Assembly (NCBI RefSeq): GCF_000221045.1
Contig: NC_015856.1
Location: forward strand, 4,945,424 to 5,009,423
Direction of reading: 5' to 3'
Length of the DNA: 64,000 bases
Source of the DNA: Collimonas fungivorans Ter331
GTDB lineage: Bacteria > Pseudomonadota > Gammaproteobacteria > Burkholderiales > Burkholderiaceae_D
Position numbers and translations under genes: made by a program
In this document: positions 49,622 through 59,498 of the stretch, one piece after another
Layout of the letters: each line of letters begins with the position of its first letter
Numbering within the stretch: the first letter of the stretch is position 1
The notes under the pieces: model-generated
What the model saw: only the letters and a program-made list of their open reading frames with translations
Told to the model about the DNA's origin: nothing
Database searches by the model: none

Positions 49622-51694
49622 TCAGGCGGACGGCAAAGCGCTTGCCGGCAGCGATTCGAACGGGGTTTCCTTGGCGCTGGGCCGGTTGGCGGCGCGCGCC
49701 GCCAATACGGTCTTGATGCCGAAACCGAGAATGCTCACCAGCACCAGGATAAAGAACGCGGCCAGGCCGGCGTCCAGGTAATCGTTGAAGATCACCTGCT
49801 GCATCTGCGCGACCGACTTGGCCGGCGCCAGCAGTTTTCCTTCCGCCAGCGCGGCCTGGTACTTGCTGGCGTGGGTCAAGAAACCGACGCGCGGATTGGC
49901 GTCGAATATTTTCTGCCAGCCGGCGGTCAGGGTACAGATCAGGATCCAGACGGTCGGCACGATGGTGACCCAGGCGAAACGGTCGCGCTTCATCTTGAAC
50001 AGCACGCAAGTCGCCAGGATCAGCGCAATCCCCGCCAGCATCTGGTTGGAGATGCCGAACAGCGGCCACAGGGTATTGATGCCGCCGAGCGGATCGACCA
50101 CGCCCTGGTACAGGAAATAACCCCAGCCGGCGACGCACAGGGCAGTGGCGATCAGGCTGGCCGGCAGCGAATCGATCTTGCGCATCGACGGCACGAAAGT
50201 GCCGAGCAAGTCCTGCAGCATGAAACGGCCGGCGCGGGTTCCGGCATCCACTGCGGTCAGGATGAACAGCGCTTCGAACAGGATCGCGAAGTGATACCAG
50301 AACGCCATCATCACTTTGCCGCCGCCAATGCTCGACAAGATGTGCGCCATGCCGACCGCCAGCGTCGGTGCGCCGCCGGCGCGCGAGATGATGCTGTGCT
50401 CACCGACGTCTTTCGCTACCTGCGCCAGCATTTCCGGCGTCACGTAAAAGCCCCATTGCGAGACCACCTGCGCGGCGCTGTCCACGGTGGTGCCTATCAG
50501 CGCCGCCGGGCTGTTCATCGCAAAGTACACCCCCGGTTCGATACAGGAGGCCGCGATCAGCGCCATGATGGCGACGAACGATTCCATCAGCATCGCGCCG
50601 TAGCCGATGAAACGCGCATGGCGTTCATTTTCCAGCAGTTTCGGCGTAGTGCCGGAAGCGATCAGGGCGTGGAAACCGGAGACCGCGCCGCAGGCGATGG
50701 TGATGAACAGGAAGGGGAACAGGCTGCCCGACCAGACCGGGCCGGAACCGTCCATGAACTGCGTGAACGCCGGCATTTTCAGCTCAGGCGCGACAAACAC
50801 GATGCCCAGCGCCAGGCCGACGATGGTGCCGATCTTGAGGAAGGTCGAGAGGTAATCGCGCGGTGCCAGCAGCAGCCAGACCGGCAGCACCGAGGCGATG
50901 AAACCGTAACCGATCAGCATCCAGGTCAGTTCCTTGCCGGTGAAGGTGAACATGGCGCTCAGCACCGGATGTTCCTGCACATACTGGCCGCCGACGATCG
51001 CCAGCATCAGCAGCACAAAACCGATCAGCGAAATTTCGCCGATGCGTCCCGGCCGCAGGTAGCGGGTATATACGCCCATGAACAGCGCGATCGGAATCGT
51101 CACCGCGACGGTGAACGTGCCCCAGGGCGATTCCGCCAGCGCCTTGACCACGATCAGCGCCAGCACCGCCAGGATGATGACCATGATCATGAAGGTGCCG
51201 AACAGGGCGATCACGCCAGGCACCGTACCCAGTTCGGATTTGATCAGGTCGCCCAGCGAACGGCCGTCGCGCCGGGTCGAAATGAACAGCACCATCAGGT
51301 CCTGCACCGCGCCGGCAAACACCACGCCGGCCAGGATCCACAGCATGCCAGGCAGGTAGCCCATCTGCGCCGCCAGCACCGGCCCCACCAGCGGCCCGGC
51401 GCCGGCAATCGCGGCGAAGTGGTGGCCGAACAGTACATTCTTGTTGGTCGGCACGTAGTCCAGTCCGTCGTTGTACTTGTAGGCGGGCGTCATGCGGGTG
51501 GCGTCCAGGCCCAGCACCTTGTCGGAAATGTAGAGGCTGTAGAAACGGTAGGCGATCAGGTAGACGCAGACTGCGGCAATCACGATCCAGATGGCGCTGA
51601 TGGATTCGCCGCGCTGCAGGCCGATGTAGCCAAACGCGAATGCACCGAGCAGGGCCAGCGCAAGCCAGCCCATCTTTGAATATAGACGATTCAT
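49622..51694 (-). CDS. cstA: CstA family pyruvate/peptide transporter
   Basis: ATG 51694 with GGAGGAG; 690 residues, about 18 hydrophobic helices. Conserved CstA segments: HHFAAIAGAGPLVGPVLAAQMGYLPG (in parts), SLGDLIKSELG, GFHALIASGTTPKLLENE and GRFMLQDLLGTFVPSM. E. coli CstA and BtsT take up pyruvate. Divergent from the histidine kinase/regulator pair across 231 bp, so probably its target operon. The 19-codon extension upstream is rejected. Confidence 0.94.
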   Translation of the reverse strand: MNRLYSKMGWLALALLGAFAFGYIGLQRGESISAIWIVIAAVCVYLIAYRFYSLYISDKVLGLDATRMTPAYKYNDGLDYVPTNKNVLFGHHFAAIAGAGPLVGPVLAAQMGYLPGMLWILAGVVFAGAVQDLMVLFISTRRDGRSLGDLIKSELGTVPGVIALFGTFMIMVIILAVLALIVVKALAESPWGTFTVAVTIPIALFMGVYTRYLRPGRIGEISLIGFVLLMLAIVGGQYVQEHPVLSAMFTFTGKELTWMLIGYGFIASVLPVWLLLAPRDYLSTFLKIGTIVGLALGIVFVAPELKMPAFTQFMDGSGPVWSGSLFPFLFITIACGAVSGFHALIASGTTPKLLENERHARFIGYGAMLMESFVAIMALIAASCIEPGVYFAMNSPAALIGTTVDSAAQVVSQWGFYVTPEMLAQVAKDVGEHSIISRAGGAPTLAVGMAHILSSIGGGKVMMAFWYHFAILFEALFILTAVDAGTRAGRFMLQDLLGTFVPSMRKIDSLPASLIATALCVAGWGYFLYQGVVDPLGGINTLWPLFGISNQMLAGIALILATCVLFKMKRDRFAWVTIVPTVWILICTLTAGWQKIFDANPRVGFLTHASKYQAALAEGKLLAPAKSVAQMQQVIFNDYLDAGLAAFFILVLVSILGFGIKTVLAARAANRPSAKETPFESLPASALPSA

Positions 51695-51830
51695 TGTTCT
51701 CCTCCCAGGCGGGAATGAATATTGTGGAATATTGTTTTTATTAAGCGGCAAGGCGCACCGCCGCAGCGTTCAGGCTGCCGCCAAAGTATTTGGCATATGC
51801 GGGATCGGTACAAGCGAGGAACTACGCAAT

Positions 51831-51862
51831 GTCTTTGCGTAGTACTACGTAGGCAGCATGGA
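51831..51862. promoter_or_regulatory. candidate response-regulator operator between cstA and the sensor kinase gene
   Basis: ACTACGCAA (51831-51839) is inverted as TTGCGTAGT at 51845-51853 with a 5-bp spacer, immediately followed by a third ACTACG half-site at 51854-51859 that forms CTACGTAG (51855-51862). The arrangement suits a LuxR/NarL-type dimer pair and lies midway between the divergent genes. Confidence 0.55.
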
Positions 51863-51925
51863 AGACAGCGCGTTTGCAGCAGACGTTTTTATGGAACCGG
51901 CGCCGAATCCGGGTAAAGTAGCGCC

Positions 51926-53296
51926 ATGAAATTACGGCAGAAAATCATCTTCCTGGCCATCGTCCCGCTGATCCTGGCGTTGTGCGCGATCGCCCTGGCG
52001 GTGCGGCACCAGGCGATAGCGCTCGGCCAGCAGCAGCGGACCACCATCCAGGCCGCCTACCTGGCCAGCAAGGAAGCCGAGCTCAAGCACTACGTGGAGC
52101 TGGCTACCTGGTCGATCGCCCATTTGTACGATTCCGGCCGCAAGGACCAGGCCACGCTGGACGAAGCCATGGCCATCCTGTCCAAGCTGTCCTACGGCGA
52201 TGACGGTTATTTCTTCATCTACGACATGCAGGGCAAGAGCCTGATGCATCCGCGCCAGCCGGAACTGGTCGGGCGCGATCTGTGGGACATGAAGGACGCC
52301 GAAGGCAACCTCACCATCCAGCATCTGATCGAGCGCGCCCGCAGCGGCGGCGGCTTTGAGCGTTACCAGTGGGAGAAGCCGTCCAGCCACCATGTCGCCA
52401 GCAAGCTCGGCTATGTGGTGGCGCTGCCGAACTGGGGCTGGATGCTGGGCACCGGCATTTATATGGATGACGTCGACGCCGCCCTCAGCAAGATCGATAC
52501 CCAGGTTTCCGGCAATATCCGCAACACCATGTGGTGGATTGCCGGCATTGCGATCCTGAGCGCGCTGGTGGTGGGGGCGTCGGGGCTGGTGCTGAACATC
52601 AGTGAACACCGGGTGGCCGACGCCAAGCTGAAAGTGCTGGCGCAGCGCGTGGTGCGTTCGCAAGAAGAAGAACGCGCCAGGCTGTCGCGCGACCTGCATG
52701 ACGGCATCAGCCAGTGGCTGGTGTCGATCAAGCTGCAGATCGAAGCCGGCATCGCCAAGCTCGACAACGGTCCGCAGCAGACCGCCGCCGCGCGCGCGAC
52801 CTTCGAGCGCACCGCCGGCCAGCTCAACGACGTGCTGGGCGAGGTGCGCCGCATTTCCCACGATCTGCGGCCGGCGATCCTGGACGACCTGGGCCTGGCG
52901 GCGGCGCTCAGCCACTTGACCCGCGAATGGCTGGAGCACGCCGGCATCCCCATCGATTTCCAGCACAGCGGCAATACCGACGGCATGCCCGCGGTCGCCA
53001 ATACGGTGCTGTTCCGCATCGCCCAGGAAGCCCTGACCAATATCGCCCGCCACTCGCAGGCGACACAGATCGAGATACGCTTGCAAGGCGATGCGCAAGC
53101 GATTACGCTGGCCGTGCACGACAACGGCGTCGGTTTCGATGTCGACCAGATCGACGGCAACCCGAAACATGGCATCGGCCTGCGCAATATGGTCGAGCGG
53201 CTGGAAGCAGTCGGCGGCCAACTTAAAATCAGTTCGTCGGCGGCCGGCACCACGGTGCTGGCCACCGTACCGCACCCACATTATTCCTATGTCTGA
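51926..53296 (+). CDS. Cache-domain sensor histidine kinase (NarL-type system)
   Basis: 456 residues. Transmembrane helices at about 6-26 and 202-224 flank a periplasmic single-Cache (sCache_2) domain with GDDGYFFIYDMQGKSLMHPRQPELVGRDLW (in parts) and PNWGWMLGTGIYMDDV. The cytoplasmic HisKA_3 domain has EEERARLSRDLHDGISQWLVS with His258, followed by HATPase_c (DLRPAILDDLGL, ALTNIARHSQAT, DNGVGFD, GIGLRNMVERLEAVGG). Such Cache domains bind small carboxylates; divergence from cstA makes pyruvate or a related acid the leading ligand guess. Confidence 0.9.
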   Translation: MKLRQKIIFLAIVPLILALCAIALAVRHQAIALGQQQRTTIQAAYLASKEAELKHYVELATWSIAHLYDSGRKDQATLDEAMAILSKLSYGDDGYFFIYDMQGKSLMHPRQPELVGRDLWDMKDAEGNLTIQHLIERARSGGGFERYQWEKPSSHHVASKLGYVVALPNWGWMLGTGIYMDDVDAALSKIDTQVSGNIRNTMWWIAGIAILSALVVGASGLVLNISEHRVADAKLKVLAQRVVRSQEEERARLSRDLHDGISQWLVSIKLQIEAGIAKLDNGPQQTAAARATFERTAGQLNDVLGEVRRISHDLRPAILDDLGLAAALSHLTREWLEHAGIPIDFQHSGNTDGMPAVANTVLFRIAQEALTNIARHSQATQIEIRLQGDAQAITLAVHDNGVGFDVDQIDGNPKHGIGLRNMVERLEAVGGQLKISSSAAGTTVLATVPHPHYSYV

Positions 53297-53927
53297 TATC
53301 ACTACCAAGATCATGCTGGTCGACGACCACCCGCTGGTGCGCGACGGCTTGCGCGCGCGGCTGGAAGCCGTGCCGGGTTTCGCCATCGTGGCCGAAGCCG
53401 GCAGCGCCGACGAAGCCCTGCAGCGCGCCGGCGAACAGGCGATCGACCTGGTCCTGATGGACATCAATCTGCGCAGCAATTGCAACGGCGGCTGCAACGG
53501 CATCGACCTGACCGCGCAGTTCCATGTCAGCTTCCCGGAAATCGCGGTGCTGATCCTGAGCATGCACGACAAGACCGAATACCTGATGCAGTCGGTGCAG
53601 GCCGGCGCCCGCGGTTATGTGCTGAAAGACGCGCCTGGCAAGGACATCGTGCATGCGATAGAGACGGTGATTTCCGGCGGCATGTACTACAGCGCGGCGC
53701 TGGCGCAGAAACTGGCGCGGCCGATGACGCCGGGGCAGCTGCTGACGGCGCGCGAGCGCCAGGTGCTGCAGCACATCGCCAACGGCGAATCGAACAAGCA
53801 GATTGCCCGTGAGCTGGATTTGAGCGTGCGCACGGTGGAAACCCACAGGCTGAACATCAAGCGCAAGCTGGATATCGAGGGCCAGGCGGAACTGATCAAG
53901 TTTGCGGTGGAAAACAACTTTCGCTGA
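53289..53927 (+). CDS. LuxR/NarL-family response regulator with cysteine-pair insertion
   Basis: ATG 53289 overlaps the kinase stop by 8 nt; 212 residues. Receiver: VDDHPLVRDG, phosphoacceptor Asp58 in LVLMDINL, Lys113 in YVLKDAPGK. Unusually, the loop after Asp58 contains an inserted C65-N-G-G-C69 before NGIDLTAQF. The C-terminal helix-turn-helix is LTARERQVLQHIANGESNKQIARELDLSVRTVETHRLNIKRKL (in parts), a LuxR domain. Likely activates cstA-ybdD through the adjacent operator. Confidence 0.92.
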   Translation: MSDITTKIMLVDDHPLVRDGLRARLEAVPGFAIVAEAGSADEALQRAGEQAIDLVLMDINLRSNCNGGCNGIDLTAQFHVSFPEIAVLILSMHDKTEYLMQSVQAGARGYVLKDAPGKDIVHAIETVISGGMYYSAALAQKLARPMTPGQLLTARERQVLQHIANGESNKQIARELDLSVRTVETHRLNIKRKLDIEGQAELIKFAVENNFR

Positions 53928-53962
53928 AGCCGTTGTTATGTGCTGCTGCGGCCCACCGATTG

Positions 53963-54442
53963 TTACCCTAGCTTGCCTTCCGCGGCCAGCTCGCGGATCA
54001 CGCGGATGGTGTCGATGTCGGCTTCTTGATAGGCGGAGCGCCGGAATTCGTCGTAAAACTCTTGCTCGGCCTGCGCCGCCGGCTGCCGCTCGACCGCATC
54101 GTCCTCATATTCGAAGCGGACGAACAGCATTTCCTGTTCCGGTTCTTCGATCGTCATGATCAGGCTGGAACCGCCGATATCTTGCTGTTTCGGCACTTGG
54201 TAGCGCACCTGCAGCAGCGGCAGGTAGCTGACCACATCCTTGACGATCACTTTGCCGTAACGCAATTCACGCGTCACCGACTGGACCGATTTATCCGCCA
54301 GCAGGCAGTCGTCCAGATGTTCAACGAACAACATCGGCTGTTCCGCCCGCATCACCAGCCCGCGCCACAGCTGCTCGCGCGTCAGGGTATCGATCAGCGG
54401 GTTGAGGGGATCGTTGATTTCGATCAGGTGACTGAATTTCAT
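53963..54442 (-). CDS. DUF1857 / SRPBCC (AtaL-like) protein
   Basis: ATG 54442 (MKFSHLIEINDPLNPLIDTLTREQLWRGLVMRAEQP in parts), 159 residues. This start block and the later LPLLQVRYQ...SSLIMTIEEPEQEMLFVRFEYED fit the AtaL-like START/polyketide-cyclase superfamily, a hydrophobic-cavity fold. Ligand unknown. Convergent with the regulator gene and divergent from rep. Confidence 0.8.
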   Translation of the reverse strand: MKFSHLIEINDPLNPLIDTLTREQLWRGLVMRAEQPMLFVEHLDDCLLADKSVQSVTRELRYGKVIVKDVVSYLPLLQVRYQVPKQQDIGGSSLIMTIEEPEQEMLFVRFEYEDDAVERQPAAQAEQEFYDEFRRSAYQEADIDTIRVIRELAAEGKLG

Positions 54443-54560
54443 GGCATGTCCAGCAAGATGGTGAATGACGAATTGTCCCATATTCGACGCCGGAGCTGGC
54501 GCCGGGGCCTGTTAAAATACAGCGCTTTGCTCCTTCCGGTTAGCCGCTGCGCTGTAATCT

Positions 54561-56624
54561 ATGTCGTCTACTCCCAATTTCGGTCTCAATGCTCCCCAAC
54601 GGGAAGCCGTCAAGTACCTGGACGGCCCCTGCCTGGTGCTGGCCGGCGCGGGCTCCGGCAAGACGCGCGTGATCACGCAGAAGATCCAGCATCTGATCGA
54701 GGATTGCGGCTATGACGCCAGGCATATCGCGGCGCTGACCTTTACCAACAAGGCGGCCACCGAAATGCAGGAGCGCATCGCCAAGCTGCTGAAGGATCCG
54801 AAACAGGCCAAGCACATCACGGTCAGCACCTTTCACTCGCTGGGAGTCAAGATCCTGCGTCAGGAAGCGCGCGGCGTCGGCTTGAAAGACCGCTTTTCGA
54901 TCATGGACAGCGACGATTGTTTTTCCATCGTGCAAGACCTGGCGATCACCACCGACAAGCAGCTGGTGCGCCGCATCCAGACTGCCATTTCGCTATGGAA
55001 GAACGGCCTGGTCGATCCCGAGCAAGCCATCAATCAGGCCGTCACCGAAGATGAAGCGCAGCACGCGCGCATCTACCGCAGCTATGTGGCCACCCTGGCA
55101 GCCTATCAGGCAGTCGATTTCGACGATCTGATCCGCCTGCCGGTGGAGCTGTTCCGCAGCAATGAGGAAGTGCGCGACAAATGGCAGCGGCGGCTGCGCT
55201 ACCTGCTGGTCGATGAATATCAGGATACCAATACCTGCCAGTACGAACTGGTCAAGCTGCTGGTGACCGGGCTCGGCAAGAAGCCCATGTTTACCGCGGT
55301 GGGCGACGACGACCAGGCGATCTACGCCTGGCGCGGCGCCACCATCGAGAACCTGAAAACCCTGCAGGTCGATTTCCCCGATCTGAAAGTGATCAAGCTG
55401 GAACAGAATTACCGTTCTTCCACGCGCATCCTGCAAGCCGCCAACGCGGTAATCGGCAACAACCCCAAGCTGTTCGACAAGAAACTGTGGTCGGAACACG
55501 GCCTGGGCGATCCGATCAAGGTGATGGGCATGGAAGACGACGAGAAAGAGGCGGAGCAGGTGGCGATCATGCTGTCGGCCCACCGTTTCGAGCGGCGCGC
55601 CAAGTTTTCCGACTACGCCATCCTGTACCGCGGCAACCACCAGGCGCGGATTTTCGAAAAGGCGCTGCGCCGTGAGCGCATCCCGTATTCGATGTCGGGC
55701 GGCCAGAGTTTCTTCGACCGCGCCGAAATCAAGGACATCATCAGTTACCTGCGCCTGATCGCCAACGAAGACGACGATCCCGCCTTCATCCGCGCCATCA
55801 CCACGCCCAAGCGCGGCGTCGGCCAGGCTACGCTGGAAGTGCTGGGCACGGTGGCCGGCCAGTGGCAGTGCTCGCTGTTCGAAGCGGTGTTCAAGGGCGG
55901 CATCGAAGCCAAGCTGACCGACCGCCAGTTGTACCCGCTGCGGGAGTTCTGCCATTTCATCAACCAGCTGGAAGCGCGCGCCAGCCGCGTCGGTCCGGCC
56001 GGCAGCGGCGAAAATGCGGCGGCGGTGCTGGACGACATGATGAAGGAAATCAATTACGAGCACTACCTGTACGACAGCTTCGACGACCGCGCGGCGCAAG
56101 GCAAGTGGCAGAACGTGCTGGATTTCACCAACTGGCTGAAAGAAAAAGGCAATGGCGGCAAGGAAGGCGACGGCGACGAACGCAACCTGCTGGAGCTGAC
56201 GCAGATGGTGGCGCTGATGTCGATGCTGGAAGGGCGCGACGAAGAACCGGATGCCGTGCGCATGTCAACCTTGCATGCCTCCAAGGGGCTGGAGTATCCG
56301 CATGTGTTCCTGATCGGGGTCGAGGAAGGCATCTTGCCGCACAAGGGCGATCCGGACGCACCGGCCGAGACCATCGCCGCCCGCATCGAGGAGGAACGGC
56401 GCCTGATGTACGTGGGCATCACGCGCGCCCAGCGCAGCCTGCATGTCAGCTGGTGCAAGAAGCGCAAGCGCGCCGGTGAATCCATCGTTTGCGAGATATC
56501 GCGCTTCGTCAAGGAAATGAAACTGGACGAAGGCGACGCCATGCCGACCGAGGCGGAACAGATCACTCCGCAAAACCGCCTGGCCAGTTTGAAGGCTTTG
56601 TTGCAGAAGCCACGCGCCGCGTGA
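54561..56624 (+). CDS. rep: ATP-dependent DNA helicase Rep
   Basis: SF1A 3'-5' helicase of 687 residues that helps replication forks past obstacles. Walker A AGAGSGKTR at 28-36, HIAALTFTNKAATEM (motif Ia), LLVDEYQDTNTCQ (motif II), GDDDQAIYAWRGA (III), LEQNYRSSTRIL (IV), STLHASKGLEYPHVFLIGVEEG (V, in parts) and RRLMYVGITRAQ (VI). The length and NYRSSxxIL/QAIYxWRGA forms suit Rep rather than UvrD. The downstream gene is 42 bp away. Confidence 0.94.
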   Translation: MSSTPNFGLNAPQREAVKYLDGPCLVLAGAGSGKTRVITQKIQHLIEDCGYDARHIAALTFTNKAATEMQERIAKLLKDPKQAKHITVSTFHSLGVKILRQEARGVGLKDRFSIMDSDDCFSIVQDLAITTDKQLVRRIQTAISLWKNGLVDPEQAINQAVTEDEAQHARIYRSYVATLAAYQAVDFDDLIRLPVELFRSNEEVRDKWQRRLRYLLVDEYQDTNTCQYELVKLLVTGLGKKPMFTAVGDDDQAIYAWRGATIENLKTLQVDFPDLKVIKLEQNYRSSTRILQAANAVIGNNPKLFDKKLWSEHGLGDPIKVMGMEDDEKEAEQVAIMLSAHRFERRAKFSDYAILYRGNHQARIFEKALRRERIPYSMSGGQSFFDRAEIKDIISYLRLIANEDDDPAFIRAITTPKRGVGQATLEVLGTVAGQWQCSLFEAVFKGGIEAKLTDRQLYPLREFCHFINQLEARASRVGPAGSGENAAAVLDDMMKEINYEHYLYDSFDDRAAQGKWQNVLDFTNWLKEKGNGGKEGDGDERNLLELTQMVALMSMLEGRDEEPDAVRMSTLHASKGLEYPHVFLIGVEEGILPHKGDPDAPAETIAARIEEERRLMYVGITRAQRSLHVSWCKKRKRAGESIVCEISRFVKEMKLDEGDAMPTEAEQITPQNRLASLKALLQKPRAA

Positions 56625-56666
56625 GAAGATAGATGTTAGAGTAAGAGCCAATTCAGGAGTAAAACC

Positions 56667-56951
56667 ATGAGCATAGACAACATCAAGACATCGTTGGAAA
56701 AACTCCGCAGCACGCTGGAAAACAACAGCGCGGTCGACAGCGAACTGAAAGGCTTGCTGCAATCGCTGGACAGCGATATCCAGGAGCTGCTGAAATCCTC
56801 CGGCACGGCCGCAGCAACCCCCGCTTCCGACCTGCGTTCGGCGCTGGTGGAACGCGCCCAGAGCATTTCGGCCCGGCTGGCGGTAAATCACCCGCACCTG
56901 CAACCGGTGCTACGCCAGATCGCCGACACGCTGACCGACATGGGTATCTGA
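56667..56951 (+). CDS. DUF4404 family protein
   Basis: A 94-residue soluble, mostly helical protein with AGGAG seven bases before the ATG. Sequence LEKLRSTLENNSAVDSELKGLLQSLDSDIQELL (in parts) then AQSISARLAVNHPHLQPVLRQIADTLTDMGI matches DUF4404, whose C-terminal FExxHPxLxxxLRxIxDxLxxMGI block is distinctive. Unknown function; likely cotranscribed with rep. Confidence 0.85.
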   Translation: MSIDNIKTSLEKLRSTLENNSAVDSELKGLLQSLDSDIQELLKSSGTAAATPASDLRSALVERAQSISARLAVNHPHLQPVLRQIADTLTDMGI

Positions 56952-57134
56952 CTACCCGATCACCCTTGCTGTGCGGACCGGGCGCCTCCCCGGCCTGCAA
57001 ATGCTGCACCAACTTCAGCTGCTTCAAACTTCCCGCGTTTTCATCAACCGGCAACCGCCTGGATATAGCGTAAATCGCCACGCAGCAGGTAGCTGTGTCC
57101 GGGATTTGTTTTATTTATTGGAAATTGGAACACT

Positions 57135-58034
57135 ATGTGGTTTAAAAATCTTCAGATCTACCGTATTCCCGCACCATGGGCCATCTCGGCCGAACAACTT
57201 GAAGCTTTCCTGGCGCCGCAGGCGTTTGCCAAGTGCAGCAGCCTGGAGCTGCAGAGCCAGGGCTGGCTGTCGCCGCGCGACAACGGCATGCTGGTGCACA
57301 GCGTCAACCGCCAGATGATGATCTTGCTGGGCACGGAAAAGAAGCTGCTGCCGGCTACCGTGATCAACCAGGTGACCAAGGCGCGCGCCGCCGAAATCGA
57401 AGAGCAGCAGGGTTATGCGCCCGGCCGCAAGCAGCTCAAAGACCTCAAGGAACAGGTTACCGACGAGCTGCTGCCGCGCGCGTTCAGCATCCAGCGCAAT
57501 ACCTGGGTCTGGATCGATCCGGTCAACGGCTGGCTGGTGATCGACGCGGCCAGCCCGACCAAGGCTGAAGAAATCCTCAAGCTGTTGCTGGCTTCGGTCG
57601 ACAAATTGCAGATTTCCAGCCTGCGCACGGCGCATTCGCCGCTGACTTCGATGACCAACTGGCTGGCTTCCGACGAAGCGCCGCACGGTTTTACCGTCGA
57701 CCAGGATACGGAATTGCGCGCCGCCGGCGAAGGCAAGGCCACCGTGCGCTATGTGCGCCACACCATCGAGGCCGACGACGTGCGCCGCCACATCGCCTCC
57801 GGCAAGCAGTGCACGCGGCTGGCGATGACCTGGGCCGACCATGTTTCGTTTGTCCTGACCGAATCGCTGGCGATCAAGCGCATCGCGCCGCTCGACGTGC
57901 TCAAGGAAGGCAACGACACCAGCAGCAAGAACGACGACGAACGTTTCGATTCCGACATGATGCTGATGACCGGCGAGCTCAGCAAGATGCTGGGCGACCT
58001 GGTGTTCGCGCTGGGCGGCGAAGCGGCCGTCTAA
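57135..58034 (+). CDS. rdgC: recombination-associated protein RdgC
   Basis: A 299-residue nucleoid-associated, ring-forming DNA-binding protein that limits RecA loading. It begins [11 protein letters not shown] and contains [46 protein letters not shown] (in parts), [15 protein letters not shown] and a C-terminal [28 protein letters not shown] (in parts), all characteristic of RdgC. Monocistronic, convergent with the diguanylate cyclase. Confidence 0.95.
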   Translation: MWFKNLQIYRIPAPWAISAEQLEAFLAPQAFAKCSSLELQSQGWLSPRDNGMLVHSVNRQMMILLGTEKKLLPATVINQVTKARAAEIEEQQGYAPGRKQLKDLKEQVTDELLPRAFSIQRNTWVWIDPVNGWLVIDAASPTKAEEILKLLLASVDKLQISSLRTAHSPLTSMTNWLASDEAPHGFTVDQDTELRAAGEGKATVRYVRHTIEADDVRRHIASGKQCTRLAMTWADHVSFVLTESLAIKRIAPLDVLKEGNDTSSKNDDERFDSDMMLMTGELSKMLGDLVFALGGEAAV

Positions 58035-58050
58035 AACCCGGCAACGACGC

Positions 58051-59181
58051 TCAGAAAGCCCTGATGGTGGTGCCGCCGTCGGATGCCTCGAAGGTGTCGG
58101 GGCTGATCATGACGCGGTTGCGGCCGGCCGCCTTGGCGCCGTACAGCGCCATGTCGGCGCGCTGGAAGGCTTCGTCTATGCTTTCGCCGGGGCGGAAATC
58201 GGTGATCCCGATCGACGCCGTGAGGACGATGTCCTTGCCGAACTTGCTCCAGTCGTACATTTCGGTCTCGGCGCAGATGCGGTCCAGCGCCGTCACGCCC
58301 TCCTGCACCGTGGTGCCGGTCAGCACCAGCACGAACTCGTCACCGCCGTAGCGGGCGAAGTGGTCGCTCAGGCGCATTTCGTTGCGCACGATCTCGACGA
58401 AGGTCTTGAGCACCAGGTCGCCGGCGGCGTGGCCGAAATTGTCATTGACCGCCTTGAAGCCGTCCAGGTCCAGGATGGCGATGCAGAACGGCGTACCGCC
58501 GCGCTGGAAGCGTTTCTGCTCGACCGCCAGGATTTCCATCAGCGAACGGCGGTTTTCGATATTGGTCAGCTCGTCGCGGGTGGCCAGTTCCTGCACCCGC
58601 TTCATGGCCAGCACCAGCTGCTGGTTCTTTTCCATGATCTTGCGCTGCATGCGGCTCAGCATGTTGGTCAGGTAGATGCAGCGCCCCAGCGTCAGGATGA
58701 AGGACAGGCACACCAGCAGCTGGCTGAAATTGCTCGCCACCGGAAAACTCAGGTGCGCGCCGGCCACGCTGAAAGCCAGCACCAGCGCCAGCGAACCGAT
58801 CAGCCAGCTGACCACGTACCAGAAGGTGCTCAGGCCAAGTACGCCGAAGCCGTAGATGACAAAAAAGTTGATCAGGAACAGGTAGCCGACCTGCGGCGCC
58901 AGGATCAGGAAGCAGGTCTGCAGCAGCAAGGCCGTCACCACCTGGGCGAAAGTCAGGCCAGGATCCTTGTAGCGCCGGTTTACCCCGCTGCGGATCAGCA
59001 GGTAGTAGACGCCGTTGACCAGCACCACGACCATCGCGTAGAGCAGCGCGATTTCCGGCCGGACCACCCCTGCCCGGGCAAAACCCCATAGCAGCATGGC
59101 GTCCAGCAGGCCGCTCAGGGCGACCCGCCCGAGCATGCCTAATGCCATCGCATTCATTTCTTTTCGTCGTTGCTGTTTCAT
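58051..59181 (-). CDS. membrane-bound diguanylate cyclase (GGDEF)
   Basis: A 376-residue protein: six hydrophobic helices in the first 175 residues, a short coiled coil (MQRKIMEKNQQLVLAMKRVQEL), then a GGDEF domain with RDELTNIENRR, DLDGFKAVNDNFGHAAGD and the active motif RYGGDEFVLVL. An RLSD five residues before GGDEF fits an intact inhibitory I-site (RxxD). It makes cyclic-di-GMP in response to an unknown signal. ATG 59181 is used; a second ATG nine codons in (59157) is possible. Confidence 0.9.
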   Translation of the reverse strand: MKQQRRKEMNAMALGMLGRVALSGLLDAMLLWGFARAGVVRPEIALLYAMVVVLVNGVYYLLIRSGVNRRYKDPGLTFAQVVTALLLQTCFLILAPQVGYLFLINFFVIYGFGVLGLSTFWYVVSWLIGSLALVLAFSVAGAHLSFPVASNFSQLLVCLSFILTLGRCIYLTNMLSRMQRKIMEKNQQLVLAMKRVQELATRDELTNIENRRSLMEILAVEQKRFQRGGTPFCIAILDLDGFKAVNDNFGHAAGDLVLKTFVEIVRNEMRLSDHFARYGGDEFVLVLTGTTVQEGVTALDRICAETEMYDWSKFGKDIVLTASIGITDFRPGESIDEAFQRADMALYGAKAAGRNRVMISPDTFEASDGGTTIRAF

Positions 59182-59498
59182 GTCGGCCGGTTTCCGTTGG
59201 TTGCCATTGTATTCTTTACCCTTGGCAACAAACAGCCACGCATGACAGACCGCAATTCATTTTTTCAGGGAAATGGATGCAGGACATGGTACTAAAGGGA
59301 AACATTAAGGCCATGTTCTGGCGAGCGCACGGATGCGGGATTAAGTTAGCTATCAAAATTATTGCACTGCAGATATTCTATAGCTTACTGGGAATTTAAG
59401 CCGCATCTTCTATAACTGACAAGATCGAAGTGCAAAGCGGCAAATGCGGCGCAGCAAATTTTAGGGCGTCTTTAGCGTTTTAAGGGGATCAGGACAGC
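59182..59498. other. 317-bp intergenic stretch, no gene seen
   Basis: Between divergent genes. A GTTGCC...GGCAAC inverted repeat near 59195-59230 is the only structure noticed; an 85-codon plus-strand frame here has no ribosome-binding site or plausible protein character. Confidence 0.5.

Noticed and set aside
49610-51679. 689-codon plus-strand frame opposite cstA
   Set aside because: Antisense shadow of cstA, with His/Gln/Arg-rich composition caused by GC-rich codon usage.
59142-59399. 85-codon plus-strand frame in the gap before 59499
   Set aside because: Overlaps the start of the diguanylate cyclase gene, no ribosome-binding site, no protein-like pattern.
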